Assembly: GCA_903813345.2 (NCBI GenBank)
Contig: CAIIXF020000001.1
Location: forward strand, 47,635,885-47,699,884
Length of the DNA: 64,000 nucleotides
Reading direction: 5' to 3'
From: Owenia fusiformis
Taxonomy: Eukaryota; Annelida; Polychaeta; Sabellida; Oweniidae
Below the pieces are notes generated by a model that was given only the letters and a program-made list of their open reading frames with translations, was not told where the DNA came from and made no database searches. The first letter of the stretch is position 1; every line of letters begins with the position of its first letter. Position numbers and translations under genes: made by a program. Shown in pieces: positions 45,889 to 58,600 of the stretch.

Positions 45889-48800
45889 GGGAGCAAAGGT
45901 AACTCCGTGTCCTTTTTAGAGGCGAGCTAAGCGACATATATTTTTATGAACTATATGAGATACTTACCAAGAAAAATGATGTTGGCAATTCTGAATCCGC
46001 GACGGCGTTGCTATGGTAACCAAGTAAATGGGCCACGCCCACTTTTGGGGGCTCTTTTCAGTGTTTGGCCCTAATCTACTTCATTATTGCTCAGATTTCG
46101 ATGAGATTCACATCAAATGGAAGGTAATAGATAACGCACTCAAAATATATTAAGTTGGCAATTCTGAATCCGCGGCAGCGTTACTATGGTAACAAAGTAA
46201 ATATGCCACACCCACTTTTAGGGGCTCTTTTCAGTGTTTGGCCCATATCTTTGTCATTATTGCTCAGATTTTGATGAAATTTGCACCAAATGAAAGGTAA
46301 TAGATGAAGCAATCATACAGTTTATAAAATATGCAAATAGGGTGATTTGCATCTTAATAATGACGTCATAACTGTTTATTTTTGTGTATTTTATTTTAAT
46401 CATAATGTATAAATCTGCGAAATGATTATTTTTAAAATGGTCAGTAATGCTTTTAACTAGTTAATTAGTTAATTTATTTTAGTTGAGTTTATTAGTTTAT
46501 TACATTCATACATGTATGGTCATAAAACATTGAATAAATGTAATGAAAGTGACCAATTCATGCTGTTGCTATGGTAACAGCAAGTAGCAAAACGATCCGC
46601 TGTAAACAAGAGAATTCTTTAGGAAATGTTACATTTTGACCATTTGACTGTCATGTATTCTTTTTAAAATTTGGTGACAGAAAATAACCTAATAACTATA
46701 GAAAATTATTTAATTTGGATTGTGTTATATTAAGATGTCATAAGGGCAATTGTTAATCAGGGGCGCAGCGAGCTCTCAGTCAGGGGGGGGGTGCTTCGAC
46801 ACAATTTTTTTTAAAGATTTTGTTTAATTTGACAAAAATTGATGCAACTTCCTTCAAAACTGAGCTAGAAGGTTCGAGTCAAATGCATTTTAAAACTCTT
46901 CTTCTATCTAATGGTTCTATTTTTTATTGGTTACAGGGGGTGCACTCATTTCACCCCCTGGCTATGCCTATGTTAGCTATGGTAACCAGGTAAATATGCC
47001 GTCCCCATTTTTCAAGACTTTTCCAAAGTTATGCTTCTATCTTTGTTATCATGATAGCTCTGGTGTATATGAAATTTTCATCAAATGGAAGCTAAAGTTT
47101 GGTTATCTTGCTGGGTTTCTTTACAGTGTTTGGTCCTTTCCCTTTGGTATTTGCGCTTAGATATTCATACTTGTAAAGAAATAGAAAGAGAATCAATCAT
47201 AGTTTTCAGTTTTGACCTCATTTTATGGTGAATGTCAAAGGACAAGGTACCAATTTGGAATAATTTTGAGCAATTCTACCTTATTTTAAGAAAATAATCA
47301 CAAAAGCAACTATGATACCAAAACGAGTATGCCAGTCAGTTAATCTACATTATCCATGCATTTTCTGATTCACCTGGCATATTCACCTGGTTACCATAGC
47401 AACATCATATTGGATTAACATAACCCCCCCCCCACACCCATAAACAATAAGAGATTTAACCCATTAGTGTCTATGTCCCGAATGTGGCACGTTTTTTGAG
47501 TATATTGGAAGATGTCAGCACTGTATCATTAGTACTTTATATTTCTTACAAAAGAAGATACTAGTATAGTAGATTTCTCTAAAGTTCAAGGTCATTTTGT
47601 TTTTTGCAGGCATCTTTTGAATTTTTTCACAGGAAAGGGCCCAATGTCCCTCAAATTGATATATCAGTCCATAGGCCATAGGGGGCCACTACCATGCTAT
47701 TGAGGGCCACTTGCATGTTTTTGATGCCATCGGGGCCACTTAAATTTCTTTTGGGACCACAGGGGTCTACTAGGATGCATTTGGGGGCCAAGGGGGTCCA
47801 CTGGAATACGTTTGGGACTTGGGGGCCACTGGGATGCTTTAAGGGGTCACAGGGGGCCACCAGGGTGCTTTTGATGGCCATGAGGAGCCATTTGCATGCT
47901 TCTGGCAGCCTCTTGCGGGCCACTAGTATGGTTTTGGGGGCCACCGGGGGCTAATAGGATGCTTTCAAGGGCTACTTAGATGCTTTTAGGGGGTATAATG
48001 GGGCCCTTGGATGCGTTTTTGGCCACTGGGTGTCACTAGTATGCTTTTTGGGGGCCACTAAAATGATTTTGGGGTCCACAGAGGCCCTTTGGAGTGCTTT
48101 TAGAGGCCACCTGGGGCCACTGAGATGCTTTTTGGGGTCACAGTTGGCCAATAGGATGCTTTCGGGGGCCACTAGGCTGCTTTTAGGGGGCATAATGGGG
48201 CCACTTGGATGCTTTTGGGCCACTGGGTGTCTCTAGTATGCTTTTTGGGGGCCACTGGGGCGGCAAATGGGAAGGTTTTTGGACGACTGGGGGCCACTAG
48301 AATGATTCTAGGGCCCATTGAAGTGCTTTTAGAGGCCACCTGGGGCCACTGAGATGCTTTTTGGGACCACAGGGGGCCAATGGGATGCTTTCAGGGGCCA
48401 CTAGGATGCTTTATAGGGGGCGTAGTGGGGCCACTTGTATGCTTTTTGGGCCACTGGGTGTCACTAGTATGCTTTGTGGGGGCCACTGGAGGGGAAATGG
48501 GAAGCTTTTGGGGCCACTGGGGGCAACTAGAACGATTTTAGGGCCCATTGAAGTGCTTTTAGAGGCCACTGAGATGCTTTTTTTGGGCCACAGGGGTCAA
48601 TAGGATGCTTTCGGGGGCCACTAGGATGCTTTTAAGGGGCATAATGGGGCCACTTGGATGCTTTTTTGGGCCACTGGGCATCACTAGTATGCTTTTTGGG
48701 GGTCATTGGGGGGCAACTGAGAAGCTTTTGAGGCCTCTAAAATGAGTTTGGGGCCTTTGGAGTGCTTTTAGAGGCCACTTGGGGCCACTGAGATGCTTTT

Positions 48801-50450
48801 CGGGGCAATGTTTTGGGACCACAGGGGGCCACTGGGTTGATGTCATGAGTCACAGAGGGGTACTAGGATACTTTTGAGGGCCTCATAGCAGCACTAATTT
48901 GTTTTTGGGGGCCACTGGGGACAACTATATGATGCTTTTGAGGACCACACGGGCCACTATGATGCTTTTTGGGGGCATCTAGGGGCTATTGGGATGCTTT
49001 TTGGGGCATCTGAGGGCCACTAGGATGATTGGGGGAGTCGTATGAGCTGCAAGTATGCATAGGGGGGCCACAGGGGCCACTAGAATGCATTTGGGGTCCA
49101 CTTTGGGGCACTGGGATGCTTTTTCGGATCATATGGGGCCACTGCCGTGCTTTTGAATGTCACTGGGGCCTATTTAGTATTGAATTATAACAAACAGACT
49201 AAGTTGAAGTTAATGACAGTGTAAAATTACATGATTGTTAAAGTTATGATATTATAAATAGGTTTTACAACCACGAAATCATTACCACTTAACCCAAAAT
49301 GTTTCATGGACACTTGTCTCTAGAACAAAAACTAATTTTTTCTTAGTTATGCTTCCCAGGTTAGAAAAACAAAAAAATTATTTAAAAAATACTGATGCAT
49401 TCAATTTGTTGTCATTATTGGGTTAAAATGCTTTTGACTTGAAGCTTCTAGCTCAATTTTGAAGGAAGTTGCATCAATTTTTGTAAAATTCATCTTAAAC
49501 ATTTTTGGGTTGCTTATGCCAAGATCGCTCCCCCCACCCGACTGAAAGCTGGCTGCACCCCTGATTAATAATTGCCCTTATGACATGATAATATAACACA
49601 ATCCAAATTAAATAATTTTCTATAGTTATTAGATTATTTTGTCATCAAATTTTAAAAAGAATACATGTCAGTCAACTGGTCAAAATGTAACATTTCCTAA
49701 AGAATTCTTGTTTACAGCGGACAGTTTTGCTACATGATGTTACCATAGCAACAGTGTGAATTGAACATTTTTATTTGAATTAGACATATTTCATTACAGT
49801 TATTAAATTTTTCTATGACCGTAAATGTATGAATGAAATAAACTTATAAACTCAACTCAAAGAAATAAACTAGTTGAAAGCATTACTGACCATTTTAAAG
49901 ACAGTAATTTCACAGAGTTATACATCATGATTAAGATAAAACATGCAAGAACAAACAGTTATGATATCATATTTAAGATGCAAATCACCCTAATTGCATA
50001 TTTTGTAAAGTATATAATTGCTTTATCTATTACCTTTCATTTGGTGCAAATTTCATCGAAATCTGAGCAATAATGACGAAGATATGGGCCAAACACTGAA
50101 AAGAGCCCCTAAAAGTGGGTGTGGCATATTTACTTGGTTACCATAGTGACGCTGCCGCGGATTCAGAATTGCCAACTTAATATATTTTGATTGCATTATC
50201 TATTACCTTCCATTTGGTGTGAATTTCATCGAAATCTGAGCAATAAGAAGGAGATAGGGGCCAAACACTGAAAAGAGCCCCTAAAAGTGGGCGTGGCTTA
50301 TTCACTTGGTTACCATAGCAACGCCGTCGCGGATCCAGAATTGCCAACATCATTTTTCTTGGTAAGTATCACGTATAGTTCATAAAAATGTATGTCGCTT
50401 AGCTCGCCTCTAAAAAGGACACGGAATCTCTTATTTGGACTTTTGCTCCC
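45889..50450. mobile_element. 4.56-kb foldback element with about 1-kb inverted arms and minisatellite core
   Basis: The left arm starts GGGAGCAAA with GTGTCCTTTTTAGAGGCGAG nearby and runs to about 46,905. The right arm runs from about 49,415 to TTTGCTCCC at 50,450 and matches inversely, except for a short indel near the outer end. The arms contain repeated blocks with TATGGTAACCAAGTAAAT and AGTGTTTGGCCC. The inner region has a further inverted pair (46,976-47,000 and 47,376-47,399) and a tandem array. No transposase is recognised and no convincing target duplication is seen. Confidence 0.85.
47680..49165. repeat. Minisatellite core of the foldback, units around 35 bp
   Basis: About 1.5 kb of degenerate units of the type GGGGCCACTAGGATGCTTTT followed by G-rich spacers. 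Longer blocks of about 180-200 bp recur as well (GGGGCCACTGAGATGCTTTT with the same following order). Frames stay open on both strands because of the repeat. Confidence 0.85.
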
Positions 50451-50669
50451 AGACTAACTAATAAAAGGGAGTAAATTTCCTGAAATATTGTTATAACTAC
50501 AAAATCCACTTTGTGGGCGATTTGTTCCAGACTTCGCTAACTGAACTAGACTAGTAACCGATTTACTAGCATTTATGAGAAAAAAAAACGGATTTTTGAC
50601 TTTAAAAGGCTCTCCGTCTCCGACATTCCATGTTTTTTCCTCTCAGAGTGGCCAGGTTCCATATATGCC

Positions 50670-50838
50670 GGTGTAAAAGAAATTATGGTCCCCTGGGGAT
50701 TATGGTCCCCTTTCTTAAAGGCCCTTACTGGCCCTGATTGTGGATACGATAATAAGGGAAAGAGTTGTATTTAGGTCACCATATAAATCAATGGAAAGTA
50801 GGACCATAATTTGATAGGACCTCCTACCCTTTTACACC
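50670..50838 (-). mobile_element. GGTGTAAAAG-ended MITE, copy 2 (169 bp)
   Basis: Inverse-orientation copy of 3,829-3,997, identical in length, with GGTGTAAAAG and CTTTTACACC ends. It shares AATCAGGGCCAGTAAGG (read on the minus strand) and most of the interior. Confidence 0.8.
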
Positions 50839-51037
50839 GGGCCAAAATTGCCCGTGCTGCACATACCTTCCCAAAAAGTTTAGAGTGAACCCCCGGGCCT
50901 AGTAATGCGATATTGTAATCTTACCCAATAATACCAAAATGTCTCTCGGCCCTACCATGGCCCTACAGCCCTTTGTGAAACTTTTTTTTTAATTCAGAAA
51001 GTTTTTTTTAAAGATCATTAATTTATTTAAAACTTTA

Positions 51038-51550
51038 AGCCCGGTATACACCAATGGGGCAAGTTGGGACCTCCATAGACTTAACATTGCGTGGGACCTC
51101 GTGGGACCTTTTGGGATTTTGCCCCATGAAGTCCGTGGGACTCCATGGGACTCCGTCGGATTTTGCCCCATCTTGCCCCATCGAGTCCCACGAGGTCCCA
51201 TGAGGTCCCACGAGGTCCCATGAAGTCCCACGTGGGACTCGGTGGGACTCGATGGGGCAAGATGGGGCAAAATCCCACGGAGTCCCATGGAGTCCCATCG
51301 AGAATGAACATGTTCATTCTTTCCATGGGGCATCGTGGGATTTTCGATCATATGACGTGTTGTGTGAAGCCCGACATACACCAATGGGGCACGGTGGGAT
51401 TTGATGGGGCTTGATGGGACTCCATGGGGCTTGATGGGACTCCATGGGGCACGATGGGGCAAAGTCATCAAGGTCCCATGGGACTTCGTGGGATTCGATG
51501 GGGCAAATTGGGATTCGATGGGGCAAGATGGGACTCGATGGGGCAAGAGG
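51038..51550. repeat. Degenerate GATGGGGCAAGATGGGACTC-type repeat patch
   Basis: Short words such as GATGGGGCAA, GGGACTCCATGG and TCCCATGGAGTCCCA recur in both orientations. AGCCCGRYATACACCAATGGGG occurs at about 51,040 and 51,370. Much of the patch is self-complementary. Confidence 0.75.
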
Positions 51551-51654
51551 TCACAGTATATTTTAATAAATAATATTTCACACTTATGCATGCATGTAGC
51601 ATTCATGTTTTTGAAAAAATACAAAATTGATTGATAAATACTAAGCTAAGCGTT

Positions 51655-51920
51655 GGTGGATCTGGGGGTGGGGGGGAGGAGGGGCAGGGACAGAATAAAT
51701 TGGGCCAAAAAATGCCTTGAAGGCCCAATAAGTGTGCCTTTTTGGGCATTACTGGGCCTTTTAAGGCCTTACTTTTTAATTTTTGGGTCGTGTTTTGAAG
51801 AAAATGTGCCTTAAATTTTCAAAATGTGGGCCCGATTTTTGATTTTAGGGGCCAAACATTTTTATCTGACTTTAAATTTGCCCCCCCCCCCTCCCTTGTT
51901 GGTTCCCAGATCCGGCCTTG
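51655..51920 (-). mobile_element. GGCGGATC-ended MITE, copy 3 (diverged)
   Basis: On the minus strand it starts near GGCCGGATCTGGGAACCAAC and contains GGGCCC blocks and GGCCTTAAAAGGCCCAGTAA. It is more diverged than the other copies. Confidence 0.6.
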
Positions 51921-53600
51921 TTAAGTAAGCGAGAAATAAACTCATTCATGCATGCAATTGGTTCGAGAAAAGCATATTAGTTCTCATTGAAACCAATAGT
52001 ACAGTAATATTTAAAACATTATATGTAATATATTCTTCTTTTCAATCGAGTTAGTCAATCAAAGGTTTATTTTGAAGTTTAGCATATTAAGAAAAGATTG
52101 ACTTAAAGAGAAATAACACATTTTTCTAAAATTTTTGCCATCTGAATGACACATCACGATAAAATCACATGTGTTGCAAAATATAGCCTATCGAGACACT
52201 GCCATGGGATTTTGAGATTACATTGGTCAATTTCGCCGCAGATTCATATAGAAAGATGTCGCCTACAAAAACAAGTAAACACCAATAGCACCACTTGCTC
52301 CCAAAGAGGATTGGCTCCCAGAGTGCAACATCGTTATTCTGTCCCATATATAGGCATGTCGTGATACAAAATTCGAATTCAAACAGCCGCCATTTTGTTC
52401 ACTTCAACATTTGAATCGTGAATATTGGTCTTATTTCCTGACAAAAATTCCAAAACTCACAAGAAATGTTTGAGGTATTGGTTTGAATCTTTTGAACTGT
52501 TTATTCTGATTTTATATAGGGTTGTAATTTCAGAAAATAAAGACATTTAACTACGTTTTCATTGTTTGAAAATATCGAGTTTCGATCCTGGGAGCCAATA
52601 CTCCTTGACTTGCTCCAGTGCACTTGTAGATATATCAAAATAAGATATATCAATCTAATGATTGATAAATAAAGAGTAAACCTTCAGAATTACCAAATAA
52701 CAGCAATATTCTTAATGATTGTGAACTAGGTTGTGCACTGGTCTGGTTCATCATCGATCATTGAGTTTTAACCTGGGATGATTTTAAGCAGAGCCATTCC
52801 CGGGAGCCATTCCTCCAGGGCGAGATAGTAGGATGAACTTAGTATTGATCTGCCATCTATATGCGTTTTTACTTTTAATCCTCATATTTAAATAGTTTGT
52901 ATACCATAAAATGAGTAAAAATGAGTTAAAGAAAGGACAGGTTACTATCAAAATCAAGTTGTCTGCAACAAACCCCCAAAAAGTCGTATGCATTAAATAA
53001 TGAAATTAAAGATATTATGAGTACTTCATTATGCACACTGACTACCATTACTAGGAAAGTGTTAATGAGTGTGGATAGAAACCGTGCCAAGAAGGGTTAG
53101 TGGGACAAAGGTCTTATAAAGGGTAATTTGATCGTCTAAAACTCCAAGCTTATTCTACTAATCTATCAAACATGTTTTTCTGCACTTTTAATTTGTGTTA
53201 CGAATTGCAAGACAAAGTCTAAAAGTCAAAAATATTCTGACATTGAACTCATGTAAGCATGGAGAAACTTAGTTTGATAATGTTATCATGTGATATGTTC
53301 TCAGTAAACATAGCCTATACACATTCAATAATCAAGGAACACCAAGTCACCAAGCTCTCCCCTGCTTACTATTGAGACAACTCATCTCAATGTGCGTACT
53401 GTCTGAAGTGGCACTCTGAGTCCACTGGATGACTTAAGCTTCCACACAGGCATACCCCAACCTCACAAAATGTCAAAATGATTCTTATATCGGGTGCCTG
53501 AAAAGTACAAGGCTTCGATTTTGGCCTTAATTAAACTTATGGGTTCATCGTGGCAATACTGTTCAAAGTAAATAAGACTTGTTTTCCAAGTCTATGCCAT
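51921..53600. other. Gene-free stretch
   Basis: AT-rich, no bounded repeat or convincing exon. Short ORFs show no features. Confidence 0.35.
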
Positions 53601-53614
53601 AAATATATTTGTAA

Positions 53615-53850
53615 TTATTCATGATATTCTTTGAAAAAAGATATTCTTATCTTTAGGTGCTCTTGGGCCCAACCTCCCACACATTCAAGCAGGGGTTCAG
53701 ATATAATATCCCTTATTTCCACCCATTGATCCCGGATCTTTTTATCGTCCTTTTTAGAGTTCCTTTCATTCTGGAAGTCCTGAAAATTTCTCCATAACCC
53801 TGCATATACTTGTTGATAAGGCAATTGCGGTTCATTGACCTCTTAATTAC
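53615..53850 (-). other. Protein-like open stretch of unknown identity
   Basis: Reads about 75 codons to a TAA, including WRNFQDFQNERNSKK, DQWVEIRDIISEPLLECVGG and WAQEHLKIR. The composition looks like a soluble helical protein. There is no ATG at the start, and the possible acceptor at the upper end lacks a pyrimidine tract. It could be a terminal exon or a gene relic. Confidence 0.3.
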
Positions 53851-55607
53851 ATATTTTAATCTTCTTCATGTGACGTCAAAAGATAGTTTGCAATAATATA
53901 ATTTGTATATGTTTTGGTTGTAAATTAGAATAGAAGTTCAATTACTGCTCAATATATTAGAACAAGGCATTTTAATACCCCTAGTGTAGAGTCTGATGGC
54001 GAATCTCTCTCGTAAGAAGCGAAGTCGAATGAATGGAAAGGCGATTTAAAAAATCAACCCTGATATTACATTTCTCAATGTGAGGAAATACTGCCATTCT
54101 TATATATATATATGATTTGCATATAATGAGACTTGTGAGACTTGAGACTGTAATGGGTGAAACATGGCACAAATATTTGTCATATTTGCAAGTGAATATG
54201 TCGTTTATACCTTGGGTGAATATGCCATATTCACAAACCGATGTGGACGCGTAACAAAAGGACGCAAGTGGATTACGTCGATTTAACGAGAGGTCAAAAG
54301 TTTATATCTTGATAGAATAATCAAATATTTAATTAAATAAATTGAATTGGATTGAATGAATCAACAATACAGTACATTATAAATAGATTTTATTTACTGG
54401 GAGAGATTCAGTATGAGTTTTATTCTTGTTTTAGCCGTCAGTGAACGTTTTTCCAATGATATTTTTAAAAATATAGGAAGTTCAAAACGCTCCTGCCATT
54501 TTGAAAAATGTTTTGAAGCAATGCACTTTACATACTAAATATGCCTCTGAAAAGGTATGAACAGAATGTACCACACCAATGATATTCATAATATGGTGGC
54601 TCTTATGTATGTATTTTATTTATTGCCATCATCAAAAGGAGAAACACAATTATACAGGCGATATGAAATGGTGCAACGAAGGCCCTGGTCATCTAAATAT
54701 GAATAAAGCTGATGATATGCGTCAACTTTAATTGTTAATGCTATTAATCGACCCCTGTGGAACACCATCATTTATTTAGTTTTTCTCAGGTGTTTTGGTT
54801 CTGAATTATTCTCTCTAATAATTTCCTGGTAATTGTATTTAGTAGGAAACCTGCTATATATAACTTCTGATAGACATCGTATTGCTTAAGCAAATGTGGA
54901 CGTTTTGCAAAAATCAACAAGAGTGTACAATATTTACATGTCGATACATGTTTATGTATATTATCATGTCTTGTGGCACGTTTATGATCATCACTGATGA
55001 GTATTTATTGATGTCCAAATTCGGTAAGCACACGCCAACTTTAATGTGATCACACTACCAAAGCCCGCAAGACAAAGACACCGCTGCATTTTAATTATCA
55101 TCGATATACATTTACATGCTAACTGTGCTAAAGAAAATAGATGTTATTGTTATGTTTCCCAGCAAGCAAAAACTTAAAGTGTTGTTATTTTACGTCGAGA
55201 TGTAATTCTATGGTAATGTCAACAAGTTGTTTTAAGGGGTAATGTTCCAGGGCACGATGACTTGGGAGAACCCAAGATCTTGCCTTCTACTGCAGGATAG
55301 TTTGACAGCAAATTCTGATTAGCATAGAGCTCGTATCTCGAGGCCATGGCCTCTGTTGTCAAGTGCCTGGCGTTGATTGGTTAACAGGATGGTAGTCATT
55401 TATTAAAGGATGTCCCACTCGATATAGTTAAGTTTTGACAGTCAGCTGAGAGACGAAAAGTTTATCGCAAGCACCAGCACTACCAGTTTCTCATAGCAAG
55501 TCTAGATCATCAGGAACAACCTGTTGAGCTATTCTTCACGTCACTTCAAGCTGTGATAGAGAGTCAAAAGGGAGATAGCAAAGTACTTGCAGGATTTAAA
55601 AACCGAG
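53851..55607. other. Region upstream of SoxF
   Basis: No gene is seen. Presumably contains the SoxF promoter and 5' UTR near its right end, where GC content rises. No core promoter element could be assigned with confidence. A (TA)n run lies near 54,105. Confidence 0.4.
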
Positions 55608-58600
55608 ATGGACACCCTTTCGTCTCACATAGGCTGTGTTAGTCACAACGGTACCCAGTTACTCTCGCCAGGGGGTCCGTTTTCCGGAGTACCGAATCAC
55701 CACTACCACTACCCAGGGTACCAGCCAGCTGCAAAGTGGATGGATCGATCCTGCCTCGGAGAGCCCAGGGCTCCCACAGCCAGGCCTCGGGCTGAGCCCC
55801 GAATCCGTAGACCGATGAATGCGTTTATGGTATGGGCTAAGTCTGAGAGGAAGCGACTCGCTGACGAGAACCCGGATGTCCACAATGCAGACCTTAGCAA
55901 AATGCTGGGTAAGTTTATATAAGAATTACAAGACGTAGAGTGGGATATTGTATAGATCTTTGCGATAGGACAATTTAATCAAAATGCTCATACAGGTACA
56001 TGAATAGCTAAAACATTTCCATCTAGAGTAAGATTTCAATTATTACATGGCATTGGATCGTAAGAAATATAGGTTTCAGGGTTTTTTACATAGTCCAAGT
56101 ACAACTTCCACAGTGTATCGCAATTAATTGTTTTTATCATTTGCTTTAAATAACCTTTTAGGTTCGGCAACAAGCAAAAACAAAGCAAAACACCATTATA
56201 AATAGGTGAACTTGACATTAAAGTGGTAGAAATTAAAATGATAGAGAGCATAAATTCACGGCTGTATTTTTAACATTAGCACGTCAATGTCTCGCTTACG
56301 ATCCCTTTAATATATTTGAAAAATTGACAAATCCTTTTTTCAATCAAACCATCTTCACCGTATACACGAATTAACAGAAACTTTTCCGGAACGTTATTAC
56401 AGTTTTACTTGTATGCAACTAGTAACTTCAGTGCTCACATCACTCCGTGTCAGACCTACGGTATCTCCTAAACAGCGACGGCTTTGCGGCGGCTTTGACA
56501 CTTGCATGAACTTCGAGACTAAATTCTGTTTGTTTTATACCATTTGAGACTGAATTATCTATCTTGCGTGAGTACTAATATCTTCTATTTTCGATGCCTA
56601 GAGTATCTGAAATACAATGTAACTTTGTATTTCATCTTCCTTATTTGTTCAAGATCTTTTACACTGACTCGGGTAAGTCTAGTATGAATGAAATGTTCTG
56701 TAGAGTTGTGGTTTCGGATTGTGTTGATGATTTCTAAATGGTGGGGATGGAAGGGAGGGTGTTGCCAGGCATTGTTTCTTTGTGGGATAGATTATAGGTT
56801 GTTATGACCGGTTGTTTCAGTTACTTGTCTTGTGTTGTGTTTTCTGATACTCTGGTCTCTCCATTTGGCACTTGTGCGGACTGATTTCCAAGTGAACGAT
56901 CTATTTGATATGGTGTAATTCTCGTTTCAATAGAGGGATAGGAAGAATTAAGCTGTATATTTAGCTATTGGTAATTTTCTTGCCATATTGTTTACAGACA
57001 CTGTGCCCAATTTTCGATAATTTGTTTCATCAAAAGGGACCGGAATTTGTTGAAAGGATCCATTTACAATTACTCACAAAACCTGACGTTTTAATTTGGA
57101 CAATGGACATGTATGCGTGCATCTTTGATGTGCAGTATCTTCCAATCATATTTGGTCAACTATCTCATTCAGGAATTATTTAGGATCCAATGTAACAAAT
57201 ACACGTTGCTTCAAATATTTTACTGAATTTCGCTGCCAGTTGGAATCTGGAAACAAAACACGTGTTAATTTCAGCAAAACTGTGGATCTTTAGCTTTGGC
57301 ATCCCTTTAACTCTAGTCCTACACTATGTACATTGAGAGGTCTTATGTAGGACACAGAGACATAGTTTTGGTGACCTAAGTACTTTTGTATGCTTAAGCA
57401 ATACATTAATAGTTATATTATTGGGATGCTGAATTGTCAATTATACCTTTTATGATTTAAATGTCTGGGTTATACTTTAAACTTTGGATCATAAGTTGCT
57501 TTGACTGTTATTTTGGATTGCCATCTTGTCATATTGAGCAATGTTATGGTATTCGTGAGACAAAAATCAAATATTCTCTTCTCAACACTCTCTTGAAACT
57601 AGAATAAATCTGAAGATCAAATTTATTGTTCTGAATTGGGGTTTCGAAAAGTATTAAACAGTGTAAACTAAAATAATGACAGCTCGCTGACGACACGAGG
57701 TTTACCTTTATTATCCCAGCGAGCGAACGCTGATCGGACTGTAGCAAACTCATCTGTCCGTCTGTCGTCCACTAAAGAGTCATAAAGATATTTCCTCTAT
57801 ATTTTGTGTGACCGTGGGAAAATACAGTCGTTTATGTTTAAGTGGTTGTTGTACCTTCGATACCTAAAACAGCAACGTTTTACAATACGCACAAACTTAC
57901 ATGAATTGCCAAATATCTTGAATTGCCCCTTGTATGGCGCAAAAACCAAATTTGCAGGTTGATTCAGCGTTTACGCTTAGATCATATGCATATGAGAAGA
58001 TCTGTTGTTGTAGATCCATAGGGATTTTTTGGGTTGTAGCCTCATATATGTTGCAGTGATATATAAATAAATTACACGTAACCATGACGACTGCATGATT
58101 GGAAATGATTGGAACAATAGACTTGCAACACTCTTATAAAGTTGAGAGTTAGTTTAAAGTTTAATATAGTTTATTTTTGTGTCACAAGCATGTTAAAATA
58201 CATTTAAAACATTTTAAAAACATTTGCTTCCAGCCGATGCCGGCTTATGAGACACCATATGGTACATGTATACAAAATATTCATTTTTCAACAAAATATT
58301 CAATTTTCAATGTAAACTTACTAAATGCAAAATAAACAGTCATAGAGACCATGTATACAAAGTTCATTGTTCCTTTACTTATACTGAAAGGAGACATCTT
58401 CCCCAAGGTTGATGTTCCTGTAGATAAGTGGAAAAAGAAACCATGATCAATTGGTGATGTGAGGGCCCTCTGGTTGGTCCAATACCCCCAAAGGGGTCCC
58501 CACAATGTAGTAGATTTACAGAGTTGCTATTATGTTATACATTATTATGGAAATATTTATGCATCATTTATACATTATGACAGTATCACAATTCTAAATA

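Noticed and set aside
47651-48603. Several 70-97-codon ORFs on both strands
   Set aside because: Translations of the foldback's minisatellite core.
50989-51624. 211-codon minus-strand ORF
   Set aside because: Arises from short GGGAC/TCCCA words. Neighbouring frames are open as well, and no domain is visible.
55587-55607. Upstream extension of the SoxF frame by seven codons
   Set aside because: It would start at TTG. The first ATG, at 55,608, follows an in-frame stop and is preferred.
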